Assembly (NCBI GenBank): GCA_036186865.1
Contig: AP025071.1
Coordinates: 9,779,879-9,843,878 of the forward strand
DNA length: 64,000 nucleotides
Direction: 5' to 3'
Origin: Eustoma russellianum
Lineage: Eukaryota; Streptophyta; Magnoliopsida; Gentianales; Gentianaceae
Shown here: one piece after another, positions 34,647-44,977 of the stretch
Layout: each line of letters starts with the position of its first letter
How positions within the stretch are numbered: the first letter of the stretch is position 1
Program-made: the position numbers and the translations under genes
The notes under the pieces: generated by a model
What the model was told of the DNA's origin: nothing
The model's database searches: none
What the model saw: only the letters and a program-made list of their open reading frames with translations

Positions 34647-36516
34647 CATCATCATCATCATCATCATCCGTACCCAGTATATCCCAACGACAGCAAAAGC
34701 TATCGTCAGGGTCTGGGGAGGGTAAGTGGTAGGCAGACAATACCTCTATCCCAAGGGATAGAGAGTCTTCTTCCAGTGAGACCCCCGGCTCTACCTGCAT
34801 AAATGACATGATAATAGGTATTTGTTGTGCTAGTATGTTAGTGAGTAAATTCAAGAAATACAAATAAAGGCCTTTCAATATTAAAATATACATCACGTAT
34901 ATAAGTACATGTAATGTAAAACAACGGTAAAACATACGCCACCAAGTGGGAAGTTAACCTAAAACGTAGATAGTGTCTATGCTTATCTATGTCCCTACAT
35001 ATACTCTAAAGTGTCCCTATATATGACTTATACCTCGTTGACCTTAATCTTATGTCTCCATGAACTCCTATCCTGGACCATGTCCACAGAGAGGTGCAAA
35101 TCTAGTAAGTCGTGTCTTATCTGCTCATCCCAAGTCAGTTTGGGTCTGCCTTTACTCCTGTTTCCCTCTACAATTAGGCTTTCAATTGCTCTGACCGGCG
35201 CCGTTGTCTGTCTCTGCTTGACATGCCCAAACCATCTCAATCTTCCCTCCCTTATCTTATCGGCTATACTAGCAACACCTAACCTTTCTCGAAACACCTC
35301 GTTTCTGATCCGGTCTAGCCTTGTATGCCCACACATCCATCTTAACATTTTCATCTCTGCCACTTCCATCTTCTGTAGTTGTGCCTTCTTGATGGCCCAA
35401 TAGTCTGTCCCATATAGAATTGCCGGTCGCACTGCCACCCTATAAAATTTTCCCTTTAATTTAGTTGGGAAATTTTTATCACACAGCACCCCTGAGGCCG
35501 CCCTCCATCTACACCAGCCTGCTTGAACTCGATGTGCTACATCATTATCTATGTCGCCATTCTGCTGTACAAATGATCCTAGGTACTTAAATTTACTTAC
35601 CTGTGGTACCACTTGACCATCGATGGTGAGCTGGCTATCCTCACTGTCTGCTACGCCGCTGAAGTCGTAGTGCAGATACTCGGTCTTAGAACGACTAATC
35701 TTTAAGCCTTTTCTCTCTAAAACATCTCTCCACTGCTCTACTCTCATACTCAGGGTATGTCTACTTTCTGCGACTAATGCAATATCGTCAGCAAAAAGCA
35801 TACACCACGGGACTGCCTCCTGTATCGGCTTTGACAACTCGTCAAGGACAACGACAAAAAGAAATGGACTCAACACAGACCCTTGATGGAGACCGACCTC
35901 CGCCGGAAAGAAGTCTGTATTCCCCACAGCCGTACGAACGGTTGTTTTTGTCCTAGCATACATATCTCTAATTATGTCTATATACTTGATAGGGATCTCT
36001 CTTGCCTCCAGACTATCCCATATCAGGCTACGCGGCACACTATCATATGCTTTTTCAAGATCAATGAAAACCATATGTAAACCGCGCTTCTTCTCCCTAT
36101 ACTTCTCCATTAATCTCCTCAGAATGTGTATTGCTTCCGTAGTTGACCTTCCTGGCATAAAACCAAATTGATTCACCGTAACGTGAGTTTCTCTCCTAAT
36201 CCGAGTGTCGATTATTCTCTCCCATAACTTCATGGTATGGCTTAGCAACTTAATCCCTCTATAGTTCCCACAACACTGTACGTCTCCTTTGTTCTTATAT
36301 AGGGGGACCACGACACTCTTTCTCCACGCATCTGGCATCTTCCCTGTTTTGTAAATACGATTGAACAGAGTAGTTAGCCACTGGACCCCTTCCTTCCTCT
36401 CCTAAATGATTCCATGCCTCAATGGGTATGTTATCTAGGCCGACCGCTTTAGCTCTTCCCATCTTCTTCAGTGCTCTCATCACCTCTCCTTGTGTGATTT
36501 TCTGACAGTCGGAGTT
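34647..36516 (-). mobile_element. 5'-truncated RTE-type LINE (1870 bp)
   Basis: The minus-strand element begins inside the RT coding region and ends in a short (ATG)n tail (34647-34668 on the plus strand as CAT repeats). The lack of poly(A), the short microsatellite tail and the RT style point to the RTE clade. Eight-base duplications flank it. The endonuclease domain is absent because of 5' truncation, the common outcome of target-primed reverse transcription. The 3' untranslated part occupies about 34669-35027. Confidence 0.88.
35028..36513 (-). pseudogene. LINE reverse transcriptase (RTE-like), truncated
   Basis: The open frame 36338-35028 encodes the RT core and C-terminal region of a non-LTR retrotransposon. 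Visible motifs are VPLYKNKGD..CGNYRGIKLLS, QFGFMPGRSTTEAI, FIDLEKAYDSVPR, GLHQGSVLSPFLF and the catalytic CMLFADDIALV. A late RTE-type region follows, with RWMCGHTRLDRIRNE and GRLRWFGHVKQR, then WDEQIRHD near the end. Upstream, 36513-36340 codes MRALKKMGRAKAVGLDNIPIEAW in another frame, so a frameshift lies between them. The N-terminal endonuclease is missing. The product would nick and reverse-transcribe at a target site; this copy cannot. Confidence 0.9.
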
Positions 36517-36524
36517 ATTATTCT
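36517..36524. repeat. Target site duplication ATTATTCT (right of LINE)
   Basis: Partner of 34639-34646. Confidence 0.85.
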
Positions 36525-36716
36525 AAGGTTTATCAAGGCCTCTTGGCCGAATTTATAGGGTATTTCACATACCTTATGACATCCACTTGTATAATCATTT
36601 AGTACCCATCTTAAGTGAATTTAAATAAGGAAGCGCTAATATAACTTGATTAAAATGAACTTGGAGGAAATCAATATTTCATTATAGTTTCAAGTACGGT
36701 ACGGTCGGGTACAACA

Positions 36717-36721
36717 GTATG
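36717..36721. repeat. Target site duplication GTATG (right of G)
   Basis: Partner of 20795-20799. Confidence 0.92.
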
Positions 36722-37480
36722 ACCGCCTCAGATCCGGAGATAATATATCTGAACACTCTCTATTCTGGTTTTATGACGATTATGTTTTGAAAGAAAGAAT
36801 GATCGAATTAATTCTCATCTTATCATGTTGCATCACATTGCATAATCATACACATTGCATCTAACTGCTAGTGGAATGTTAGATGTACTGTCACTTAGGT
36901 TATGATCTTATTAATTTTCTGTCACCTAAATTATGATCTTATTATCTTTCGTCACATAAGTTATGATCTTATTTCCTTTGCAGCTAATGCATTGAAGGTC
37001 AGGTATGTTGGGAATCCAAATTCTTAGGATTTGGTTCTTGTGTATATTTTCCATTTAATTCTTGATTGTTTATGGTGTACTTGCTGGTGACTTTGTCACT
37101 CACCCTCTTATTTTCCCTCCAGAGCCTGCAGGAAACGGGGTAGAGTGGATTGACGATGAGCCTAGAGTCCCATATCTGTAGACGTGCGAGTGGATGGTAG
37201 CTTAAGGATTTTACTATGATGGGTTTATGTTTTGATGGACTTATGATGGGACATTAATTTTGATTTTACTTTATTTTGCAGACATGGTTGTAAACTTTAA
37301 TGTCAGATATTCAGAATGCTTTGTTTAAGGTATTTTATTCTGCCTAAGTTTTTGCTTACCTATTAAGATGAAGGCATGAAAGTCCATCAATTTGGTTATG
37401 GACTGTGACATGTTATGCATTGACGCCTGGTACTCTCCGTAGCGAAGTACGGCAGGCGCACCATACGCGAGCAGGCCAGG
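36722..37480 (+). repeat. Element F 3' LTR, last part
   Basis: It resumes the inverted-repeat array (36729-36752) interrupted by G and continues with a donor-like AG/GTATG at 37013 and an acceptor at 37121-37122. The coding-like block is at 37119-37181. The conserved U5 end GAAGTACGGCAGGCGCACC follows. The final bases GGTGCGGGGCGCTACA seen in A are absent. Confidence 0.85.
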
Positions 37481-39224
37481 TATGTTACTTGGAATAAATA
37501 GCTTAGTCATAACATACTCATTTTCTATAATATACATACTTACATATTTTATATCTTATCATATATATTATACATATATATATACTTAAGTATATTTACA
37601 CTATATTTATCATTTAAAAGGCCTTAGTGCTGAGAAATACATACATATATATGCCCACATATATTTCTTTTGTGTATGTAGTCTAAAATAAGTCATCATT
37701 AACATACAAGGCCTTCTTGGCCGTGGGTTCTTAAGGTATATATATACACAAATATCAACTTAATGTCATTTTATATTTTATAGATTTCATATTTCTACAT
37801 ATACATATGTATATACTTACCAAAATGTATCAACTATACAAAAAAAGAAGTCTTGGTCGTGTGTTGGATCCATGTAACCTCAAATATATTTTATTTGGTA
37901 AAATATACATGTATGTGGCCGAATTTATTCAAATGTATTTACCATATATACATATCACATACAATATATGTTTAGCACTTTATTATGGTGAAACTTGAAC
38001 TTGATACATGAATGATCCAACTTTCGTACAAACATAAGAACTTAGATCTTTGAAATCCATGTAGGATCTAGGAAGAATACTTGCCTTTACCACTTTTCTT
38101 ACACTTTAAAGTGGTGTTCTTCACTTGATTTTTGAAGAAACCCCTCTCCTTGGTGCCTTATACCACTCACGGTTCTAACATCTAAAATAGAGAGTTAGTA
38201 TACAACTTGTAAAAATAGAAAAATGAAAGAAGAATAGTTGAACTTAGATGATATCCTTACATTGCTACATCTTGGTTTTCCACTACAAAGAAAATTCGTC
38301 CATGGTGTTGTATGAAGAAGAGTGTTGGAGCATAATCTTGGATATGTGTAGATGAGATGAAAAAGAGAAGAAAAACTTCCTCCTTGGCCATAGAGGATTC
38401 ATGGCCATGATAACAAGGAGGAGGGGTTGGAGGACTTTATTTATTTTTGGATAAGAAGGAGATGGTGTTTGAATGATATATGACTTGTGCTGGGGTGCGA
38501 ATGAGAAAGAAATTCTTCTTCTTTGTTTCTTGTTATTCTCGGCTAGGAAGAAAAGAAAAAAAATGGAGTTGAGTTTTGCTTGAAGAAGAGAATGGAGAGA
38601 TATGAAGAATCGACTTATTAGTGGTGAAGTGAGAAGGAAAGAGAAGAAGAGAAAGTAACGTTTGGAAATGAAGAAAAAGTGAAGTGGGTGAGTTGGATTA
38701 TGATGTTTTGGATGTGGGTGAAAAGTTGAAATGATGGTATAGGTTGAAAATGTAATGTGATGGAGTTTAGAAGAAAATAATTCATTGCCCCCTTTTGTCA
38801 TGTTCAGCCGAGAATGAGACATTGAGGGGGAGAGAAAATGAGCAAAGTAAAATAGGAGAAAGTAGAGGAATGATGGTGATTTGGAATGGTGTAAGAAGTT
38901 GAGTGAGTAATAGGTAAAAAAACAAAAGGATTTTGCCCCTCTTTGATTGTCCATGCCGTGAATTGAGGGTGGGAGGGAAGAGAAAAGAATTTTTGGTTGA
39001 ATTTGGTGTATAGGGTAGGAAAGTGGGAGATGATGTGTGTATAAGAAAGGGTGTAAGAAAAGAAAAGTAGATGTTGACCTTTGATGGGGGCGGCCTAGGG
39101 AGGAAAGAGAGGGGAGGGGGTTTTGTTTTATTTGACATGTAGGATAAAGTGGAAAAAAATGTGATAATTAGGGTAAAAGTGTGTAGGATTTTGTTGTGTA
39201 ATGGAATTATCGTGTCGGGTATTT
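37481..39224. other. Unassigned AT-rich stretch, possibly an old LTR
   Basis: From 37481 to about 37990 the sequence is rich in TATATA and TACATA runs. From about 38040 it has a purine-rich plus strand (38330-39140) with phrases such as AATACTTGCCTTTACC. It ends near TCGTGTCGGGTATTTC at 39210. These recall the order of features in minus-oriented chromovirus LTRs (TACTTGCCTC..., ...GGTCGGGTACAACA), so it may be a distant, decayed LTR. I see no gene and no terminal repeat that would prove this. Confidence 0.3.
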
Positions 39225-39820
39225 CTAACCAGATTTATGATTAGAGAATATTCAAATCAGTCATTCTGGAAGGAAAAATTCCCTGCATGATTACCAAATT
39301 TGTTAGGAGAAAAAGTTCGTAATAAAATTAGAGAAATCCAGGATAACAAATAATTTCTTATTCAAATTATACTTATGGTGAATTAATAAGTTTTATACAA
39401 AAAGAGGGATTAAGATTATGCCAAGATATAAGGTTACAAAGTGGATTAAAGAAAGAATTAAGACACACTAAGTCTGAATTAGGAACTTTCTGTAAACAAT
39501 ATGATAATGATCCATATAAACCTTATAATAAAGAATGTCAAGGAGAATGTTCTAAAAAACCTTATCATAAAAATATGAGAAAACCTTATAACAATAGATA
39601 TAACAACATATATTATAAAAGTAATAGATATCCTAAAAAATATCAAAAATTCTCTAATGAATTTTATAGGAACAATTGCAATGACAAAAATACCAGAAAA
39701 CCTTACAAAAAACTAATTATAAGAAAAATACAAATACAAATACAAATACAAAAAATTATAAAAAATATTGAATGTTATAAATGTCATAAAAAAGGACATA
39801 CTTCAATTATTGCATATTAA
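39225..39820 (+). pseudogene. Pararetrovirus coat protein C-terminal remnant
   Basis: The piece reads through several frames. An early region has a Trp/Lys/Phe-rich capsid-like pattern (about 39240-39480). It is followed by a Lys/Tyr/Asn-rich basic stretch in the open frame 39575-39820, ending ECYKCHKKGHTS. That is a CCHC zinc knuckle typical of caulimovirid coat proteins, but the fourth ligand position is Tyr rather than Cys, and a stop follows at once. At least two frameshifts and several stops lie before 39575. In intact viruses this protein forms the capsid and binds nucleic acid; here it is a relic. Confidence 0.7.
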
Positions 39821-40375
39821 AAACAAAGTTACAAGAATTAAATCTAGAAGAATCTATCCCAAAAAAAATCAAATCTACTTGTTGAATCTTCTTCGGAGAT
39901 AGAAGAAACATCTTTTGAATCAGCTGAAGATCTTCAAGTTGATGAATTATACACATCTTCTTCGGATTTATCTAATGAAGAAAAACATATTTATGTTCTG
40001 ACAAAAGAACAAGAAACAATATTAGAAATGTTAAAACATATTGAAAATCCTCAACTACAAAAATAATATTTAGATAAAATAATAGATATAAATTCAAAAC
40101 AAAAAGAAACAAATAACCGACTATATTACCAAATGTATCAACTAGTTACTATGACTTAACTAGTATATTAAATAAAAATATAACGATTCCAGATTTGCAA
40201 AAAGAAATAAAAGAAATAAAACTAGAATTAAAAGAATTAAAAATAAACAAAAATAAGACTCAGAAGTTATGAAATTAATACTTACAAAATTACAGAAAAT
40301 AGAAGAGTCTGATCAATCTTCAGAAACAACCAGTAAATATAGATACAAATATCATAGAAAATATTTGTAATGTAC

Positions 40376-40700
40376 CACAAGATTTTTTATTTGTTCTAAG
40401 AGAAATAACATCAAGAAAATATTTAATAAGAATAAACATAGAATTCTTAGAACAATATCATTTAGATACAATTGCTCTATTTGATACAGGAGCATATCTA
40501 AATTGTATTAAAACTTATTTGGTTCCACAATCCTATAGAGAATCTACAACTACTAGACTCTTTGCAGAAATAATACCAAATTACAAGTCAAATGTAAGAC
40601 TGGAGCATAATCAAATATATCAATAAAAAAAATGGTCTTAGTAGTAGATGACATCAATCATTCAGTTATACTAGGAACACCTTTATGTACTTAATTACAC
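40376..40700 (+). pseudogene. Pararetrovirus aspartic protease remnant
   Basis: An open stretch carries FLFVLREITSRKYLIRI and then the active-site triplet context LFDTGAYLNC, with DTGA at 40483-40494. A later region, VLVVDDINHSVILGTPL, sits in another frame and matches the second conserved strand of retroviral-type proteases. A frameshift near 40590 and stops after 40690 break it. It lies between the coat-protein and RT remnants, as expected in a pararetroviral polyprotein. The stretch 39821-40375 between it and the knuckle is Glu/Ser/Lys-rich, probably a degraded linker. Confidence 0.7.
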
Positions 40701-40929
40701 CATATAAGGTAAGAATTAATTTTATTTATTTCAAAATAAGAAATAAAAAACTTCATTTTGAATTTTTAGAAAACCTAAAACGAAGAATTTAGATTTAATT
40801 AAAGCTTGTTCAATTCATAAAGAACAAGTGAATGCAATAATCAAAAGTAAAAATTTCCAATTACAATCACTTAAGGACACAATAAATATTAATAAGATAG
40901 AACAATCACTAAAGATCCTAAGATAATAA

Positions 40930-41637
40930 CCAAAATACAAAATCTTAAAACATCATTTGAAAATGAACTTTGTTCAGATCTTCCAAATGCTTTCTGGTCA
41001 AGGAAACAACACATAGTTGATCTTTCATATACTCCAGAATTCAGAGAGGAAAAAATACCTACAAAAACAATACCAATTCAGATGAATGCTGAATTGGAAC
41101 AACATTGTAAAAACGAAATCCAAGATTTAGAATCAAAAGGATTAATACAAAAATCAAGGTCTCCTTGGAGTTGTGCTGCTTTTTATGTAAATAAAAATGC
41201 AGAATTAGAACGAGGAACACCTAGATTAGTAATAAATTATGAACCACTAAATAAAGCATTAAAATGGATAAGATACCCATTACCTAATAAAAAAGATTTA
41301 TTAACACGATTACATTCTGTATGTATATATTCAAAATTCGATATGAAATCAAGATTTTGACAAATACAAAATATCTGAAAAAGATAGATACAAAACAACA
41401 TTCACAGTTCCATTTGAGCAATATGAATGAAAAGTAATGCCTTTTGGATTAAAAAAATGTGCCTTCTGAATTTCAGCGAATTATGAATAATTTATTTATG
41501 GATTATTCAAATTTTTGCACTGTTTATATAGATGATGTATTAATATTTACCAAATCAATAGAAGAACATTTTAAACATTTAAACACCTTCTTCTATATAG
41601 CAAATAAAAATGGTTTAGTACTATCTAAATCCGAAAT
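40930..41637 (+). pseudogene. Pararetrovirus reverse transcriptase remnant
   Basis: The RT fingers are in the open frame 41082-41360, with KSRSPWSCAAFYVNKNAE, GTPRLVINYEPLNKAL and RYPLPNKKDLL, the style of caulimovirid RT. A nonsense codon and a frameshift follow near 41358-41460. The palm continues at 41459-41637 with SEFQRIMN and the catalytic YIDD at 41525-41536. It is cut at 41638 by the copia-type LTR, so the thumb and RNase H are missing. The upstream part (40930-41080) has SFENELCSDLPNAFW-like sequence in the expected spacer. Confidence 0.82.
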
Positions 41638-43203
41638 TGTTGAGAAAAAGAGTTTGAGTGATTCACAAAATGCATGATTTAAATAACGTGTGTTAAAGAA
41701 ATGCATGGCACAATTTATTACTTGACATGTTTTTGCGGCAAACTTGCTTATATACTTTATATATAATGTTGTCGTACTAACAAGCCATGAAGATTTAAAG
41801 CTTACATCATATAGCAAACATTGTTGTGTTTAAACTATTTTCAGGTGCCACCATTAATGAACTAAGCTAGTTCATTAAGTGAAGTACTTAGTTAAATGAA
41901 CTAAGTAGTTCATCAAATGGAGATATATATGGCAACAAACATGCAAATGGAAAGTCTCCTCTCCTTATTATTCACACTTTTTATATATATTATATATATA
42001 CATATTAAGATTTTTTTAAAAGACACAATACACATATATTCCGACGTACTACAGACACGTTACATATATAAACGTACGTCAACGTCACACCATTATACTT
42101 ACCTCATATTTATGAGTATATTCAGGTCTTATATCATATGATATAAGTCATGGTGATGACAAAATTATTACGACTCGTTACAAGGTTGTAAACAAAAAAT
42201 TGTCGTACCGGGTGACAACAAAAACTTCGTCAACGTGTCACGTACTTGCCATATATAGATGGCCAGCCCCTACACTTCAAAAATTGACACAAATTTCGTG
42301 GCTAACATGGTACACTCAGCCATAGAATCATTACATGTTGGCACACACAAATCACCCCCAATTAAGGCCAAATTATGGAGATTTCAAATTCAATTTTTAA
42401 GCACATGTGGGCGTCAACTTTAATCAGCCATTATAGCTGAATATTCAAGGTATTTTATGTATATTTTGTGTGACATAATATATATAACATGTGCAAAAAG
42501 TTTGAATTTAATCGGAGAAAATTTGCATAATTGACAAAAGTCGAAAATTCGGTTTTCTACGAACATAACACACGGAACATTTTTGGCATAACATGTATCA
42601 TGTATCTAGAAAATTTTCACATATTCAATACATATTAAAGTATTATATAATATTCAAATTAGGGCTGATTGGAATATACCATATGTGTGTAATTATTGTG
42701 CACTATTTTACAAAGTTTACAAAAATAAAATTCAGCATATGTTGGAGACTATGTACACACCTAATGCAGCCTTGGCGGAGCTTATGTGGAGCTTAGTTGG
42801 CATCTCAATTGGTGTAGAATAAGCTAAACAAGGTTAGTGACATAATGGAGGAAGCTACACAAGGTAATATTTCAAACTTTCTAACAAATGTAACACATGC
42901 TAAAAATTCAGCATGTGAGACATTATGGTGCGCAATTTTTGTGTCTTAATGTTGATCAATTTGCTTCTAAAAATTCAAGGGATTGATGTGTAGTAGTATG
43001 GTAACATTTCAAAGTCTTTAAAATATAGCACATGCTGAAAAATTCAGCATGTGAGACAATAGAGCTGGCCGAAAGTTTGCCTTGAATTGTGATCAAATTT
43101 GCTTCCAAATTTGAGGGGATTGATTGTAGAATATTTGGCAATGTTTTGAACTTCAATTTGGCACATGTTTTACATTTTATTCTCAGATTTTTACAGCCAC
43201 TAA
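41638..43203 (+). repeat. Partial copia-type LTR, interrupted by element H
   Basis: It starts TGTTGAGAAAAAGAGTTTGAGTGATT, like the solo LTR at 23722, and shares blocks with it, such as GTACTAACAAGCCATGAAG at about 41775 and AGATGGCCA at about 42258. It is cut at 43203 by the TG of the H LTR, so its right end and any internal region lie beyond the window. No coding sequence is visible. Confidence 0.65.
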
Positions 43204-43509
43204 TGTAGCGCCCCGTACCCGGCCTGCCCGAATACGGTGCGCCCGTCGTACTTCACTGCGGAGAGTACCAGGCATCAACGCTTAACATGTCATAGTCCAT
43301 AGAAAATCTTATGGACTTCCATGCTTACATACCGACAGGTAAGCAAAATTTAGGCAGAATAAAAAAAACTTCTACATAAACATGCCGAATAATGTCTACA
43401 ACCATGTCCATAAAATAAAAAGATCAATCCGAAATGTTTGTTCCATCATAAGCTCATCAACATAAACCATCATGAAGAAAAGTCCTTAAGCTGCCATCCT
43501 CTCTATCGT

Positions 43510-43572
43510 CTATGGGTACGGGACTCTAGGCTCATCCTCGATCCACTCTACCCTGTTTCCTGCAGGCTCTGG
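43510..43572 (-). other. Coding-like block near LTR 3' end (element H copy)
   Basis: The minus-strand frame reads PEPAGNRVEWIEDEPRVPYP and stops. Against element A, 11 of 13 differing codons are synonymous by my hand comparison. Unspliced, the frame is open upstream to an ATG at 43713, but A and F have stops there, so that longer frame is not conserved. Confidence 0.55.
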
Positions 43573-44972
43573 GAGGAAAAATAAGGGGTGAGTGACAAAG
43601 TCACCAGCAAGTAAACCATAAACAGCCAAGTATGAAATGAAAGTATACACAAGAACTAAATCCCAAGAATTTGGACTTTCCACATACCTCATCCTCAATT
43701 CATTGTCCGTCAAAAGAATTAAGATCGTAACTTATGCGACAATATGATCGTAACTTAAGTTACCGTACATAATAAGGGTGTAACCTAAGCCGTAGTACAC
43801 ATAGCATTCAACTAACAGTTAAATGCAACATGTGATGAAGCATGATGAAAATGAGGATAAATTCGTTTCTTCTTTCTTTCAAAACATCATCGTACGTAAA
43901 ACGAGAACAGAGAGTATTCAGATATATTATCTCCAGATCTGAGGCGGTCATATTATTCCCTTCGGATCTATTATTTTTGGACCCAAAAACGGTCGTACAA
44001 TCAATCATCGTAATCAGGTCTATTCTCTCTAGGTCTGAACGGTCATAATCATCATCAGTCTATTCTCTCCGGGCCTGAACGGTCATAATCATCTTCAGAT
44101 CAATTAACCCTGGATCTGGAGCGAGTCATGCTGGCCAAGTCATTCTTTCAAAAACGGAAATGTTTCTTTCAAATATAGCTTTTCTTCATTTCTTTGGCAT
44201 AAAATCAATCTTATGAATCATGTAAATAGGGACAATGCATTGCATGACGTGCAATGTGAAATTCATGACTAAACACATCACACAAAACATATACGGTCTT
44301 GTTCCTTGAGCTGGCAAAATATTCCAGCAATAACACTCTGCTCATGCGGCCACCAATCAACCATTTCAGCCTATTTTCATAAACTTATGCCGCACGTATG
44401 CATCATGAAGTCTTAACTATATGCCATAAAAATCCCCTAACATTACGAGGTAGATAAAACCATCAAATCATTAATGTATTAAAAAGGGTACTGTTGAGTC
44501 CAGCAGTGTTGTACCCATCTTACCTCAGTTTAATCGGCCGTAAGGCCTTAACCAATTAAGGCTAAAACCTGGTTACATAACCAATACACTAAGAAGTAAT
44601 AATTAAAGGCCCAACATCACCTACAAGTCCAATTCAACAAAACACTCTACCCTGCGGCCCTATTTTGTTTCCCAGATTTGTACCGTGACCTCCCTTTAAT
44701 TGTTACCCCGTAAAATCAATACTTTTAAGTATGTCCTTCCATAAACATACTCCTCTATGTCTTAGGTAGGTACTGTAAAATTTTCAAGGCAATCCAATAC
44801 ACATAATGGGGTCAAATAATTCTATTTCTAAGTTAAGGTATTTACTAAAAGTGCAATGACCCACTTCTACTAAAAATTTTATTAAGGACAAACCAAAAGT
44901 TCTTTTACCAAAACTCTAGCTCTCACTTTTACTAAACATATGATGCTACCATCCTACCAAATTTTAGCTAAT

Positions 44973-44977
44973 TTACA
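44973..44977. repeat. Target site duplication TTACA (left of I)
   Basis: The partner TTACA is at 56964-56968. Confidence 0.93.

Larger units (their letters stand above)
20800..36716 (-). mobile_element. Element G: complete but broken chromovirus
   Basis: Both LTRs, the primer site, gag, both intron-like inserts, protease, RT, RNase H, integrase, chromodomain and polypurine tract are present on the minus strand, bounded by GTATG duplications. The 3' LTR (left) was enlarged by a copia-type solo LTR. The 5' LTR (right) lost about 700 bp near its end and gained a LINE. Without these events both LTRs would be about 3.6 kb. Coding regions carry scattered stops and frameshifts. It is the only copy here that keeps both intron-like inserts. 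Confidence 0.94.
31927..36716 (-). repeat. Element G 5' LTR with deletion and LINE insertion
   Basis: It begins TGTAGCGCCCCGCACCC and jumps at about 31943 into the middle of the inverted-repeat array. The 705 bp corresponding to about 20816-21522 of the sister LTR is missing, including the coding-like block. The remainder follows the sister LTR closely (array 31943-32125, hairpin 32561-32580) and is split by the LINE at 34647-36516. It ends GGGTACAACA at 36716. Confidence 0.9.
15841..37480 (+). mobile_element. Element F: chromovirus 3' half, interrupted by B and G
   Basis: The visible part begins inside RNase H (SKNGLGCVLMQKD) exactly where the B LTR ends. It runs through integrase, chromodomain, polypurine tract and a 3' LTR. 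The LTR is split into 17745-20799 and 36722-37480 by element G, with GTATG on both sides. The 5' half lies beyond B, outside the window. The LTR lacks the last 15 or so bases of the family terminus and gives way at about 37480 to unrelated AT-rich sequence. Its coding region is heavily damaged and it hosts two other elements, so it is probably the oldest chromovirus here. Confidence 0.9.
39225..41637 (+). mobile_element. Endogenous pararetrovirus fragment (Caulimoviridae-like)
   Basis: In order on the plus strand lie a coat-protein-like region with a zinc knuckle, an aspartic protease and a reverse transcriptase. There is no integrase, and the RT resembles plant pararetroviruses rather than Ty3/gypsy. 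The sequence is much richer in A and T than the chromoviruses around it. Many stops and frameshifts show an old insertion. Its 3' part is cut at 41638 by a copia-type LTR. The movement protein, RNase H and downstream region are not seen in the window. The genus cannot be decided from these fragments. Confidence 0.82.
43204..44977 (-). repeat. Element H 3' LTR, first piece
   Basis: It starts TGTAGCGCCCCGTACCC. It contains the coding-like block (43510-43572), intron-like donor and acceptor (43687, 43569), the inverted-repeat array (43919-44118) and the hairpin (44486-44516). It ends in TTACA, where element I inserted, and continues at 56969. Confidence 0.9.

Noticed and set aside
34612..34935. 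Open frame ending in an Asp run
   Set aside because: The Asp run is the trinucleotide tail of the LINE read through by chance.
38283..38954. A 223-residue minus-strand open frame rich in Phe, Ser and Leu
   Set aside because: It comes from a purine-rich plus-strand tract; several frames are open at once and no domain or codon pattern supports a gene.
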